Source of the DNA: Kingdonia uniflora
Taxonomy: Eukaryota; Streptophyta; Magnoliopsida; Ranunculales; Circaeasteraceae
Direction: 5' to 3'
Assembly: GCA_014058105.1 (NCBI GenBank)
Contig: JACGCM010001538.1
Span: forward strand, 248,001-312,000
Length of the DNA: 64,000 nt
Positions 1-12,579 of this stretch are shown piece by piece (the stretch's first letter is position 1; each line of letters opens with the position of its first letter). The position numbers and the translations under genes were made by a program. Under the pieces are notes generated by a model. That model worked only from the letters and a program-made list of their open reading frames with translations, was not told the origin of the DNA and searched no databases.

Positions 1-1398
1 TTATTTATCGTGTTCTTAAACTCGATGCACTACTTTATGATTAGCAAAAAACTTAAATTGTTTTTGGTATATTTTCCAAATATGCACTTCACTATAGTTA
101 TACTACCAATACCTTCAATAGAGTTTTTTGGCTAGAATATGAAAAATTTAGCTTTTATGGTAAAAATAATTTACCCCAAGGGAGAAAACTGTCTAAGAAT
201 AAGTTTATTCCTGAAAGTATAAAAGAAAAGCCAAACTTACTCTAAAACTTTCACGCTACAAGGCATACTCGCATGATTAAGAACTGAAAAAGGGAAAATT
301 ATCACAAATCTTGAGTGTGAGCATGAACTATGTGAAAGGAGCATGAAAAGTGTTACTTATGATAATCTTAGGCCTAGGTTAATAAGAGGGGTACCAAACC
401 CCGGTAACCTTAACCAACTGGCGGGGATTGTCGAATAAAACTCCTTATTATGGAGGCTTCACTAAGAAAACATCTATAAAAAAAATGCCAATTAAAAAAG
501 AATACTAGGAAGACGAATTGACAAAGGCACTTGTCGAACTAACCAACAAATTTATTCCAATAAGTACTAGACTACCAAACACTGACTTAACTATTCTAAA
601 CAACGTATTTTGTTATAACACTATCTTTACTATATTGAGATATAGCTAAGGAAAATATTTGAATCTATTTGTAAGCATAGGGCAGTATTTCAAGTTTCGG
701 ATTCTGTAAATAATATTCTATGGTACACTTGGGAAATACTAAGTATTAAGGATTATTTTTATCATAATGTTTTTTTGTCATAACAAAGTAAGGATAAGTT
801 GACGAGAAATAAGTCATTTACAATCTAGAGTTGCCAAAGTATCATTATTGACTTTTGGGTGCATAGTTACTGTAAACCTTCACGAGACAACACCCGTCTA
901 CCTGGGGAACTTAGGGGTTTAATGGCTTATTACATATGCAAAATTTAACCACATGACCTGCAAAAATGGCTTTTATTTACTTTTTCTCGAAGACTAGCAA
1001 AATATAAGTTATGTGATATTTGATAGACACGTAATATTTACATGCATAACTCCCAATTTTATATCTTCCAAGACATTTATTAATTAAATGTAATACTAAT
1101 ATTACTTTTGCATGTATTTATAGATATCATATGCATGATAAACACGTACATTTTTTTGATTTTTAACAAAGAACAAGGTAATGCACTCCAACAATAATCT
1201 TAATTTGAAGTTAACAACCAAAGGCCCATTAAAGACCATTGAAGAGACTTTATTGTAGAGATTATCCTCATATTCGTGAGCTGCAATATTTATGCATGGG
1301 TAAAGGCATGGTTTATGGGATTTCACATTTATGTGAATGTTTTGTAACCCCTCCTATAATCTATAAATAGGAAGGCCAAAATGAGTAAAAATTGGCGA
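1..1398. other. AT-rich stretch without a recognised gene
   Basis: I read both strands and found only short, unconvincing open frames with no family I recognise. The stretch around 360-470 (GGTACC and a run of CC/GG-rich sequence) is less AT-rich and might be old retroelement sequence, but nothing supports a name. It ends where the candidate transposon at 1399 begins. Confidence 0.5.
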
Positions 1399-3244
1399 GG
1401 CAGGTCAGGCATTATTTTGCTAAAGCGATATCCATTTTAATCGAAAAAAGCGTCATTCTTTTTACAGTAGTTTTATATTATCGACTTGAAAAACGTCATA
1501 AATTAATGACAGAGGGGCGGGTCGAAGTATCCGTAGTATTTACTAATATGTACGACCCTTTTAACAATTGTTGTTTTTTTTGTTGCAATAGAATGACACA
1601 ATTCTTATTCACAACAACTGACGTATTACATACTCTTTACGACTATAAAATTTGTTGCTCTATGCATCGCTAACCTAAACGTCAAAAATAATAATTGTAG
1701 TAGCCAATTTTTGAAATATCTAGTGACACATTTATAAGTTGTTTTATACATCGTAAAAATTACATCACAAATAACAGTCACAACATCAGTCATAATAATT
1801 ATATTTTAATACATGGCAATTAGCCATTTTATATGTCACAAATATAAGCATCCCAATTTTTGTCACATTAACAGTCATTTTGTTTCAATATACAACAATC
1901 ATATCAATCGGGTCATAATCACAATAGATGTTATAAATTTCATTAACTAGAAGCACTTAATGTAAAAAACAACATATTTCAATAACAAAAACAAGTTTTA
2001 TTATAAATTAAAAGTTTATTGCCTAATATCAATGTCAAACTTTATTTTAAGAAACAATAAAATAAAAAGATAACGTTCACCCGAAACAGGCAAGACTCTT
2101 ATACCATACAACAGTTTTACCCGAAAAGATGTCACCTAGAGTACCGCCTTCCATAAATAATTACACATCATCACGAATAACCTCATCAACTAAAAGATGT
2201 CACCTAGATGCCACCCCAGATAACTAAATACTTTTGTAAGCAACTGTTTCGCCATACATATCTTTCATAATACAGTTTATACCCCTCACTCCATCAGGTG
2301 GCGGTGAATCTCTTGTTGCCTACAAAGAATAAAAAGTGATCGTGAGTACATAGTAGAAGAACGTCTTAAATAAATAAAAAGTCTCAAACAGATTGATGAT
2401 AGTCCTTCCAATATGTGATGCATGGTATATGGTATATGTGTTGCATTATCTGGGGTTCAATTGCTTGGGATCAGACATGACGCCCTGAATATAAGAATTT
2501 GGCTTTTAGATATGCCAAATCTCTCTTTGTGGAAGTAGATTAGTTTCGCCTTATGGCTTACTGTACATATGAAAATTCCAATGTTGCTTTGAAAGTAGCT
2601 TGTTTCTGAGCAATTTTGTGAGTTTCAATTCGCATAGAAGGAACAAAGTAAATTGCAGACTTGTAAGAGAGGTGGTTGATTTCTATTGTAATTTAAGAAT
2701 GTTAACACATCTTTTAAGCAAGACCACTTTTGATTTCTCCTTTAACTATGCTGTCTTTTTTAATAGTGAGTTCTTATGCAGCTATCTGGCATCTTGCAGT
2801 CTTTATTCCAATCCAGTATAAGAGGGTTGCAGTTGTTCATGTAGTGATTATTGCACTAGGAGGGAGGCCCCTATGGAAGATTCTTCACCATGACGAAGCT
2901 TAGTCAAGTATGTATTCTCTCTTAATAAACTGGTGCCAAGGGACTTAGGAGGGTACATGCGAGTGAAAAGAAAGATATTCTATGAAAGAAAAGGAAGGTA
3001 TCATGTGGTGATGGAAGCTCAGACTGAATTATGTCTCGATGAGTGGGCTCCATATTAAACTGTTATATCTCAGACTGAATTAAACTGTTAAACTGTTATA
3101 TCTTATACTAAATTAAATTGAATTATGTCTCAGACTGAATATTGTCTCGAGGAGTGGGCTCAGACTGAATTATGTCTGAATGTAGGTGCTCCATATCACA
3201 TGTGTATGGGCTTCTAACCACATGTGAAGTTTATGTGTGTGTGT

Positions 3245-3246
<2 letters not shown>

Positions 3247-3277
<31 letters not shown>
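3247..3277. repeat. (GA)n microsatellite
   Basis: An uninterrupted GA run of about 15 units downstream of the glycosyltransferase pseudogene. Just before it (about 3010-3180) an imperfect local repeat contains several copies of CAGACTGAATTATGTCT. Confidence 0.9.
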
Positions 3278-3280
<3 letters not shown>

Positions 3281-3563
3281 AGATAAGGGTCAAAAGTCTT
3301 AGTTTATACATTGTAGAGGTCGACGATTTGGTAAACCATAACGTTTTGACTTTTTCTGGGTGCATGAGCTTGCTTTCTTGTGTTCTTTTGTCATCTAACA
3401 TCGTAGTTTAGGATAAAATGTAGCATTCCCAACAGTAAACATTTTATTTGATTACGATAAATCTAAGTACTAACTGACTAAGAAACACCAATATACCATT
3501 CTATGTTGCCTGCAAATCCCCTTTTAATCCTGGAGTAACTAAAAAAGGTAAATTGAAGCATAC

Positions 3564-5233
3564 CTTTCTTGCCATAGAACCTCTTGTCATCAGGAAAACA
3601 ATCATGGAGATATTAAGTCATTTGTTTATCAACCTCTTCAAGAGCTACTTTGTTTTTGTGAACCACAGCCTTTGCCTCGTCATAGACACTACTATGAGCT
3701 CCATGTTCAGATATCGCTAAAATGGAATTTGTCTGCCAAAGAAGAGCTTCTAACACACCTAAAGGATCCCTCTGAAATTGGGACTTGGAATCTACCCAAA
3801 TTGAAAACCTTGCTTGAGGAAACAAGCGGTGGGTCAACATCTGATCACAACAGAAGACAATAGAAATATATCACATTAAAAACTATAAGTCATTATAATG
3901 CAAGAGCATTCATTATAAGATAATGGACAAGGTAGAAGGTAAGAAAAGATGATACATTTGAGAGTGAAAGTTCGGCCTGTTGACCTTGAAACCACTAGCT
4001 TAATGTAGGGTTTTAAATATCCAGTCAAAATAAAGAGTTGGACATCGATCAAAATCAGTATGTCGACACCCTATTTATTTAAAATATTAAAATCCTCTCT
4101 TATAGTATTTTGTATATGGTACCTTAGAAAATTCATAATACAAATGAATGCATGAAAGTAAAGACACGATATTTTTGCTATAGGGAAAAATCGAACAAAC
4201 AAAAGCAACTAAGAAGCATTTTAGAACTTTTGCTACCTTGGGGATTTTACCGTTCAACCGCTGGTCTATGAAAGGAAGGTCTCGGACGATTACAATGCGC
4301 CATTTACCAATCATACGATTCTTATTGATTTTATTCCCATCTGCTTCCTGAGTTTAAAGAGTGATTTCATCCCAAAATACAGCATAGCAGACCTGAACAA
4401 CCAGAACTGTAAATATAAGGAAGTTTGCATGCCAAAAGGCCAATATCTAAGTGTAACTTTTGTGCTATGAGATACCTTCTTGAGAGATGCCTGTGACATC
4501 CCGATAGGTCGATAGAGATCATCTCCACCACCAAATGTACAAGTAGACACAACTACTTTGCAAGTTTGCATATAACTTTTATCCTCTTCAGACAGCTTAA
4601 ACCAACCCTTTTCACTATAGAAACCACAATGTACCACAATAGTTCCGTTTACTTGAAACATATGTTTGTGAGCAATAAATAATGAAATAAGTTCCATATA
4701 TAAAATGAAAGATGCCCATGAAACAGAAAAAAGTATCATTCTAAGAGGGACTTTCTTCGACAAAGAAAATGAAATGAAATTTTATTAACTAAAGACAAAA
4801 CATAGTCTCCTACATTTTAAAACCAACCTAAGAAGCCAAAAAGAAATGATCTCGCCAATAAACTATATTTTTAACAAAGCTACCCGTTTCAAGCACCTTT
4901 AATATCAGCATTTTCGATTTATCACAAGGACAATATTGTTTTGCAATTGTATGCCCCAAACAAAAAGATTGACTGCCATTGGATCCGAGGTGTTGCCCTA
5001 ATTATTTCTTCTTCTTCTTCTTCAAATAGAGACATTGATGGGTTTGTTGTTTATGAATTTCCACCGCCTTGTCCATTAAACTTGTGTATTATACAAATAA
5101 CTCTTGTTGTAGTATGAGCCTCTTCTAGTATGGGAACTCCACCCCTGCATATATATGTACAGGAGAGCTTGTCAATATATGGATCCCTTCTTTCGATTTC
5201 GGATAAATTCCGTAATGCAAAACCCCAAGTCAT
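3564..5233 (-). pseudogene. TOD1/MUCI70-type (DUF616) glycosyltransferase-like fragment
   Basis: Four exon-like blocks match the plant DUF616 family (MUCI70/TOD1), Golgi glycosyltransferase-like proteins involved in cell-wall polysaccharide synthesis. From the N-terminal side: about 5233-5051 (GGVPILEEAHTTTRVICII); about 4640-4476 (HCGFYSEKGWF, VVSTCTFGGGDDLYRPIG), ending at a GT donor; 4392-4237 (VFWDEITL, then IGKWRIVIVRDLPF); and 3840-3564 (MLTHRLFPQARFSIWVDSK, LLWQTNSILAISEHGA), ending at a GT donor. In-frame stops break it: one after GQGGGNS (near 5051), a TAA inside the 4392-4237 block and a TAA in the last block. The N terminus, the segment linking blocks one and two, and the C-terminal exons were not found. 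It lies right beside the BTB fragment on the same strand, which suggests joint capture by a TE. Family call is confident; it cannot make a full protein. Confidence 0.8.
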
Positions 5234-5352
5234 ATCTTTGTTCCTTCATTCATGTGTATTTGGAAAATGGTAGGAACAAAAAGATAGCATATGAAAGAAA
5301 AGAAAAATATCACAAGAAATAATGTGAAAAGCACAAGGATTTAACAAACTAC

Positions 5353-6700
5353 CTCAGAGAGATATTCCAAAATGGTGTTATAGTACTCCTGGTGAAGAGG
5401 TGCGATTCCAAATTGATTGGCCTATAGAAGAAGTTGGATAGACAAGTTACCCATGTCCATAGAATTGTTCATATCAATATCCCCATGGTACATAAACTGA
5501 AACATAGCCGCAAAAGCTTCAAGTGAGACATCACTTAGAAATATTTCTGAAGAACCACTCTCACGCATCCCATTTGTAAACATCTTAACGTTTTAACAGC
5601 ATAAGTTTAAATGGAACATAAGTGATAGAAAAAAATCGACGAGACACAATAAAACAAAAGAGAGGAACGTTGCTCACCTTCATTAATGGGATACTCCATA
5701 AACTAAGGATGAGCTTGTGTGCCCGGGAAACAAATCCATGCCCTTCAATATATATGTCCAAGTCTCAATAGTGACTGGCTGAAAGTATTTGGGTGAGCCT
5801 TTGTACACTGATATGGAGTTCAAAAGGGAAGACTACACAACGCTGTGGTCGAGAGCAAGGATGTAAAATCTCTACTTTCTTACCCGATTCAAATAGTTTT
5901 TTGTTCCCTTTAAAGAATTCTAGTATTTCCTCGCATTACTTAACCAAAGACACAACTTCAAATTGTATGCCCAGATCCCTCAAAGGACCAAGTTGTGGCT
6001 CCAAAATTTGTACATGTCATTAATCATCAAGTTAGTAATCATTGTCAAATTAAATAATTGAAACAAAGTCCAATTAATCTATGTAACTCACTTGCGTTTG
6101 GCTGGTGTAAATATACTGAAGAAGAACATAAAGAATTAGGTAGTCTACACCAAGAATTTGGATGCTATCTTCATTGCACGAACTGATAGGAAAACTACCC
6201 GATGCACCCAAGATGACCTTGTGGGCAGGAACAACCTTTTCCTCTGTACCAACAATAAAAAACACATCCGATAACTCTAAGCTTTTAAGAAAATTTAAAA
6301 GACCCCATTCTTCATGACCTTCATATCTGTCTTCCGACTCGTCTTCGTCATCCACTTCTCCTTCATTTCCATCATGACTAATCATATGTTTCCACGAGGA
6401 ACTCTGATTCTGCCTGAAAGAGATCACATTGACGTTCTTATAACCGACATGCTTGTCCCAACTGTAAAGCCCAACATATTGAATGCTACAATTAGGCTTT
6501 GTATCAAGCCACTAGAAAACAAGATTTTGAAAAGGATGTTTCCCCTTTCCAATACTAATCAACCCATCATATATACTAATCCAATAACTCTGAAAAGATA
6601 AAGAACAACAAAGCCTAGCACCTGCTTCATTAAGACTATGGGTTATTTTAGATTTAAAGTCAGCGATTAAGACCTTTATAGCTAAGAATCTCAATCTTCT
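5353..6700 (-). pseudogene. BTB/POZ protein fragment, At2g30600-like
   Basis: Three exon-like blocks match the plant protein with two BTB domains, a BACK region and a C-terminal discoidin-like domain (Arabidopsis At2g30600). Block 1 (about 6700-6092) has FQSYWISIYDGLISIGKGK and the first BTB (LSDVFFIVGTEEKVVPAHKV, LLQYIYT). Block 2 (about 6007-5678) has GPLRDLG, KKVEILHPCSRPQ and the start of the second BTB (RAHKLILSLWS). Block 3 (5583-5353) has MFTNGMRESGSSEIFLSDVS and LEAFAAMFQFMYHGDID. GT donors follow each block and AG precedes block 3, but the acceptor before block 2 appears mutated. At least four in-frame stops are present: one in block 1, two in block 2 and one in block 3. The C-terminal half is absent; the next sequence is the unrelated DUF616 fragment. 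Confidence 0.85.
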
Positions 6701-7940
6701 ACAACATTCTAAAAATTAATCGCTCAAGACCATTGCAGCCCCCAACCAAATAATACAACCGTTTTACAGAATCCTGTTTAGCTCTTAACGCTTTTATACC
6801 AAAATACTAATACTAATAAAATAGTTACCCATATGTAGAATCATAACAACCATGTAACAAAACTCATTGTAATTTGAAATCATCGGCAATATTAAAAGAC
6901 AAGCCCTATAAATTTTACCTCTTGCAACGAAGATAGCGAGATTTACATAGTAAGATAAGGCTGCTACAAAAAATCTGAAATCTGTAACAACAAGATTATG
7001 ATAAATATATCAGACATTAAAAAGATAAAGAATAAGAAACCCTAGAAATCTGACATACAAAAAAATTTAAATACTAACAAAAATTGGAAAATCCCCAAAT
7101 TTTGTATTCAAGGTCAAAAAATTAATATGTTGTTTATTGACATTTAGTAAAGAAAAAATTAACAAACAAAAAAACTATAAGATTACATACCTCTTTCCAC
7201 TTTTAAAATTCCTTATAATCTCACACTGTTTCTAAGTTGAATCAAGAAGCTTTTACTGCAAGGAATCAAATATGATGGAAAGGAAATCCTTAAAAAGTTC
7301 TCGATCCCTAAAACTTTAGTGAAATTAAAATTTTAAAGGGAAAAATTAAATGATTCTACCACAAACCATATTGCAGCAAATCCCTACAACACAATACCGA
7401 TCTCCATCTTCCCCATGAATAACCAAAAAATTGAGGGAAGATGTGAGAGAGGAATATATAACTTAAATTGGTTAAAATTCAATTGGAAATCAGAGATTTA
7501 TAGAGTTTAAACCCATAACTAAAATTGGATTGTGGCGTTGGTGTTGGAGGCGAAATCGATCAGGATTATGGCATTTTAGGTGTTGGATTTATGCGGGGGA
7601 AACTTGTTTTAGATAATTGCATACAGAGATTAGGGAATTTGGCGAGAGATTTCCAAATTTGAAGTTCTTGGTGGAGTCGACTGTAGGAGAAAGAGGGAGG
7701 GCATTGGTGGTGGGTAGTTTGAAGAATTGGGAAAATATCTTCTATTTTCTTTTTCGTAAAGATGGATTATAGTAGTTTTAGGTTAATTAATAAAAACGAC
7801 TATATAAACCGTCTAAATTAGATTTATTTTCCAACGAAATACACAGTCGCATTTTTTGTGACACAAATAAGAGGAAATAAAAATAAACGACGGTGGTAAT
7901 AAGATTACGACTGTTAAAGGATGTCAAAATTTTCTAACAC
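6701..7940. other. Non-coding interior of the candidate transposon
   Basis: AT-rich sequence upstream of the BTB fragment. I could not find the missing N-terminal exon of the BTB protein here. The last 180 bases carry the GTGACA/GTCGT subterminal motifs described for the candidate element. Confidence 0.4.
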
Positions 7941-7947
7941 ACCTGCC

Positions 7948-9064
7948 TGGTCATAAATGCATATCTTAAAGTATCAATATTTACTCTTTTTGGCCTAATT
8001 CTGCCCATCGATGGATCTTGTAAAGTCAAGGCAATAAAATTAGTTCTTCTTTTTCTTTTATTCTTGTCATTTTCTTTAAGAAAGTAATATGGCAATGATC
8101 AAAGGGATTAGTAGTTAATCCTCTTAGCTAAGGCTGGAGGAAGCTCCACTTAATACAGTCTTAGTGTAAAATAGCATAATTTACTTATAGTATTTACATT
8201 CTCTTTTTTTGGGCACAATATAAATTCTTTTTTGTTCGTTCTATGCTTGACCATAGCTGGGATTTGATGGAATAAAATTTTTAAGTAACCATCTTATTTG
8301 ACCATAATATGATAGGTTAGGAACATGGATAAGATAACATAATCCATGCTTATCAACCGGACCATGGTTGAGTAAGGCGGTTCATGGGTACTTTCCAATC
8401 ACAAATATTTTTTATCTCATGATAAATTGTATTTACCTGACCAAGGATATGAGATACGGGAACTCATAATTTACTTTAATTATTTATGTTATCTCACGGT
8501 TACAACGGGTGGAATATAATCGGACCTTCGTTCTTACTCTGACTCATATAACTCATATACTTTCTAGCATTTCATTTTCTTTACTTGAAAACCACCAAAA
8601 CAAACACATTGTTATTGAATAAAATTTATAGCTCGAAGCTACTTCATACCTACAAGTCTCTTGGGATACGACCCCACTTCTTTTAATACTCAATGGTACA
8701 TCGTGCGCTTACAGGTCTTTTAAGATGTCGATTTTATTATCCATCAGGTTCCAACGAAACACACCTTCAGACTTGAGAATCCAATCCACAATATCGTTTC
8801 TAACCCCCAAATCTAACTCCATTTTCAAAAGTCTACAATAATCATCTCCATTATAATTTTGGAGAGTGCATCTGGAGGTTAGTTTAGGAGGAGAGGCCAC
8901 CAAATGGAAGAGAGACTTGGGAATAGCTTGCGGAACATGGTATTTAAGAAGAGAGATGGTCGGAGAAGAAAAACATAATGAATGCAATGTCTTTTTATGA
9001 GTTAGCTTTTTCTTTTGTTTGGAGTGGTTCAGAGGGTAGTGCGGTGGGCTTAGCAATTTTAAAC
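7948..9064. other. Intergenic sequence, possible retroelement debris
   Basis: No recognisable gene. The stretch around 8580-8700 (TTGGGATACGACCCCACTTC and a GTGCGCTT end) resembles the untranslated leader of Ty3/gypsy elements of the Athila group, but too weakly to annotate one. A 115-codon open frame on the minus strand (9056-8709) has no features I recognise and stops at the copia LTR edge. Confidence 0.35.
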
Positions 9065-9345
9065 TGTTGTGTTTTAGTTAGAAGTCGGTTAGGAAATGGG
9101 TTCGGCCTAAGCCACGAATCTAACTAGGTTGGCGTATCTCTACTGGACAACTGACAGGCCCATATAAGCTAGGACCTTATGGGGAGAGTTTTACAGAGAT
9201 ATATTTATATACTTGTAGGGTTCTATATTGTAACCTATAACCTCAGGGTTTACTATCAATGATTTGAAGCTCTATCTTTCTCTCATATACTTAGTGTTGA
9301 TCTATTTTGTGTGATTTCTTAAGTAGATTAGCTCCATATCCAACA
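9065..9345 (+). repeat. 5' LTR of the outer copia element
   Basis: Begins TGTT and ends AACA, the short terminal inverted repeat expected of an LTR. It shares long blocks with 26071-26317, for example CATATAAGCTAGG, ATTGTAACCTATAACCTCAG and ATATACTTAGTGTTGAT. The primer-binding-like sequence follows at 9346. Confidence 0.8.
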
Positions 9346-9479
9346 CGTTATCAGCATCGAGAACCAAGAGCTAGTGGAATAAGGAAGAAAAGGCTCTCCA
9401 AAGGAACATTTTCAAAATTATTTTTTTACGTTATGGAGAGGCTTTGCTTTCTCAAATTCATTTTTTGGGTATTAATTAC

Positions 9480-9482
<3 letters not shown>

Positions 9483-9530
<48 letters not shown>
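9483..9530. repeat. (AT)n microsatellite
   Basis: About 24 TA/AT units in the leader region of the copia element. Confidence 0.95.
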
Positions 9531-9532
<2 letters not shown>

Positions 9533-10004
9533 AACCATATGTATTAATACCATATTTTTTAACCCTCGCGAAGAGCTATTTTCAAACTGAAACAGGGACC
9601 CTTTTAGCGATTAGTTTGAGAAGTTTGTATATTCATTGCGAAGCCTTATGATGATCTTGGTTGCATATTATACTCAGCTGGGAGATATACCTATCAACAG
9701 GAAATTGGCGTTAAACATAGGCAGTTTACGGCCCAAAATCATGTTTTGACGACGGATTAGGTCATGATGACGTCATCACACCTTTAAGGTTCTATTTTTT
9801 TAATTATATATATTAACATCATCTAGGGCTTTAGATCCAATCCAAATCCAATTTTGGGAAATCAGACCTAGATTAGACATAATCAAATCAAAACTAGATG
9901 AGATTTGATTTGATCACCTGGCAACGAAGTAGGACCCACCTTGGGGTGACGTGACAGGGACGCGTGGCATGTGTAGACCCCATACATTTTGACGAAGCAT
10001 GATA

Positions 10005-10205
10005 ACGTAACATGTGGACCCCACATACTGATGTGTCATCATTATAGTAGTAACACATGTCATCACAGCAGCAGTGACACGTTCACACTGTAGCAGCAAC
10101 GCGTAGCATTACTGTAGCAGTGACACGTGTCAATGCTGTAGTTGGACACATAACAGGCACTGTAGCAGGATATGTGTTAGCACTGTAGCTAGACACGTGT
10201 TAGAC
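10005..10205. repeat. Degenerate tandem array with CACTGTAGCAG units
   Basis: A repeating pattern of about 30-40 bp, CACTGTAGCAG followed by (T/A)GACACGTGT, recurs five to six times with drift. It lies between the copia 5' LTR and the copia coding remnants. It creates several ACACGTGT (G-box-like) cores. I see no coding potential. Confidence 0.7.
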
Positions 10206-10419
10206 CAAATCAGATCGGTCCAACTCGGTCCAGGCCTTGACCCAGACCAATTTAGATTGGTTCAGACCAGTCCAAACACTAAAATTAACTTTTAAAGCCC
10301 AATTTTTTGTCAAATTTAGTTAATTTTTTCTTTGACAAATCCCTATCGACTGGACCTACCACTGAGGCAACCTATTTTAATTTTTTACTAAAAAAAATTT
10401 TATTTTTTTTGGAACAAGG

Positions 10420-10595
10420 GCCTTATATAGAAAATACGACTAACTTATATGCGATATAAGAATAAAGATTAATACCTAATCAAGTATATTGCGATAGCTT
10501 ATGGCGGTGCCTTATATAGAAAATACGACTAACTTATATGCGATATAAGAATAAAAATTAATACATAATCAAGTATTTTACGTTAACTTATAGGA
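10420..10595. repeat. 89-bp tandem duplication
   Basis: The block beginning GCCTTATATAGAAAATACG at 10420 is repeated from 10509 with only a few changes, giving a period of 89 bp. It lies in the non-coding part of the copia interior. Confidence 0.9.
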
Positions 10596-11166
10596 TATTA
10601 ATGGTATGTCCCTAAGATATTTCTTATTCTGACCAGGGGTCAAAGATACTATGAAAACCAAAACTAATTTTGAATACGGCTAGGGGTCATATCTAAATCA
10701 AGGTTAAATGTCAGGGACACTAGCTAGAAATCAATTAGGAATTTACTTAGTATTATTTTCTAAAAACATGGTATCTGATAAACCAATTTTATGTATCTAG
10801 ATGTAATTAGATGTTACTTGATAATATTTAGAGGTATACGATAAGCACTAATAGTAGTTTATAATACCCTAGAATGTTAGTTCAAAGATAGGACTAATCT
10901 ACCTATATTGTAAAGTCATCAAACTTTGGGGTGGGACTAGTACTTGTCAGCTAAACATCTAATACCCCTCATATTCATAAAAAATAGGGTCATTTGGCTA
11001 AAATATACAAGCCTTATAAAAACTTTAGGGCTTATACCACCCTAGTCGTTAGATAAGGATCGCAATATCGAGTAGTTTTGAATAGATGTATTGGCTAAAA
11101 CTCTATTAAAATGTACTATAAGATTAAGATCACCATTTTACAGGGTAAAGTTGGGATTTGATGTTT

Positions 11167-11470
11167 AATAGGATTTTAAGAGTATAAAGTCATGAACAAA
11201 GTTCACTTTCAAGTAATGATTGGGAATCATGTACTTTATTGCGTTATATACTATAAACCACAAATAATGATTAAAAATTATGTACTTAATAGGATTTCAT
11301 GAATATAAAGCCATGAACAGGGTTTACTTGCAATAATGATTAGGAATAATGTACTTCATTGCGCTATATACTATGAACCATAAATAATGATTAAAAATCA
11401 TATACTTAATAGGATTTCCTGAGTAATAAGACATGAACAAGGTTCACCTACAAGTAATGATTGGAAAACA
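11167..11470. repeat. About 120-bp tandem repeat, 2.5 copies
   Basis: Units start AATAGGATTT at 11167, 11288 and 11408 (period 120-121 bp) and share ATGAACA, GTAATGATTGG and AATAATGATTAAAAAT blocks. They are diverged by several substitutions each, so the expansion is not recent. Confidence 0.85.
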
Positions 11471-12579
11471 TTGACTTGAATACTATAAATTGCCTTTATA
11501 CAAGAAATGTTTATCAAGTACTACTACCGGTATTTATCTACATGCATAATAGATGTTAGTGGTACTCAAAGCATTGAGTACCTCCTATATTGAAACTCTA
11601 TTATCTTTACCAATAAACTTGACTTGTATGGATACTAGAATCTATCTGCTATTGTAAAATCTAGACAAGACTATTGTTAAGAACAATGAGTCTCTAATTA
11701 ACATAATAGGAGCTTTGTTTACATACTCGCCCCCATATTCAGGAAGACCTGATAATAGATTACCCTATATTATTCTAGTACTGTATGACTGTGGCAGAAT
11801 TTTTATTCAGCAATGCAACTCCACTAGGATGTTATGTGGAGAAGTAGTTAAGGTAAACAAATATATTTAGAATATTTTGTTAATATTCTACACTTTAAAT
11901 ATTGAACTTTCGAGGCAATATTCGATTCAAGTTCACCATTGGACCAAAATTGAAAAGAAAGAATTCTTAACTGGATACGAGATAGTTGGGTACTGGGTAC
12001 AAGATTGCGAGGCAAACTAGACGATCCAGGAAGATCAGCCCCAGACTTATTACATGATCGTAGCTTGCGCAAGCCCCGTCACAACAGAGTTTGCAGTCTA
12101 AGAAATCTCCCATGATACCAATGTAACTTTAGATCTAGTTTAAAAAGTGATCAGTAACAAATTCTCAGTAGATGAATGATGTCACCTAGAGAGCATTGCT
12201 AAGTAGTAACTTTACTTGTTAGATAGTAGTTGTTTTGCATTATTTTTTCTATCTTTGATTGAGTTGGGAAATCTTCACTAGTTAGTTTAATAGAATGTTC
12301 GTAACATGCACTTGTTCGGTATCACATCTATGAAATTGTTCTTTGATTTTTCTATGAATTTATTGCTTAGAAAGTAGTTCAATTCCATATATGATAGTTG
12401 ATCTACTATATACATCCCACCCTATGAATCTCTCTGCTCATTGAGTATTAACCGATAATTGGATGAGTGGCAACACATGTCCATGAGACAGTAGTACCAC
12501 ATACTCAATCTTTCTGAAATATAGACATATTACTTGTCTAACCTTATGCATCAGAAATGTCACGAATATCATTGGCACG

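Larger units (their letters stand above)
1399..7947. mobile_element. Candidate gene-capturing DNA transposon (Pack-MULE or CACTA-like)
   Basis: The ends read GGCAGGT (1399-1405) and its reverse complement ACCTGCC (7941-7947), with loose inverted similarity continuing inward. Both subterminal regions (about 1450-1950 and 7780-7960) are AT-rich and dense in short GTCAC, GTGAC and GTCGT motifs, as in CACTA or Mutator-like elements. Inside are exon-intron fragments of two unrelated genes in the same orientation, which is typical of gene capture. I could not find a clean 9-bp or 3-bp target duplication, and no transposase is visible, so the borders and class are uncertain. An ordinary pair of adjacent decayed genes is the alternative. 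Confidence 0.35.

Noticed and set aside
4311..4763. Single 150-codon minus-strand frame taken as one protein
   Set aside because: Only its middle (HCGFYSEKGWF to SQASLKK) is exon; the rest is intron read-through of the DUF616 pseudogene.
8709..9056. 115-codon minus-strand frame before the copia LTR
   Set aside because: No recognisable motif, no splice partners, and AT-rich sequence in which such frames arise by chance.
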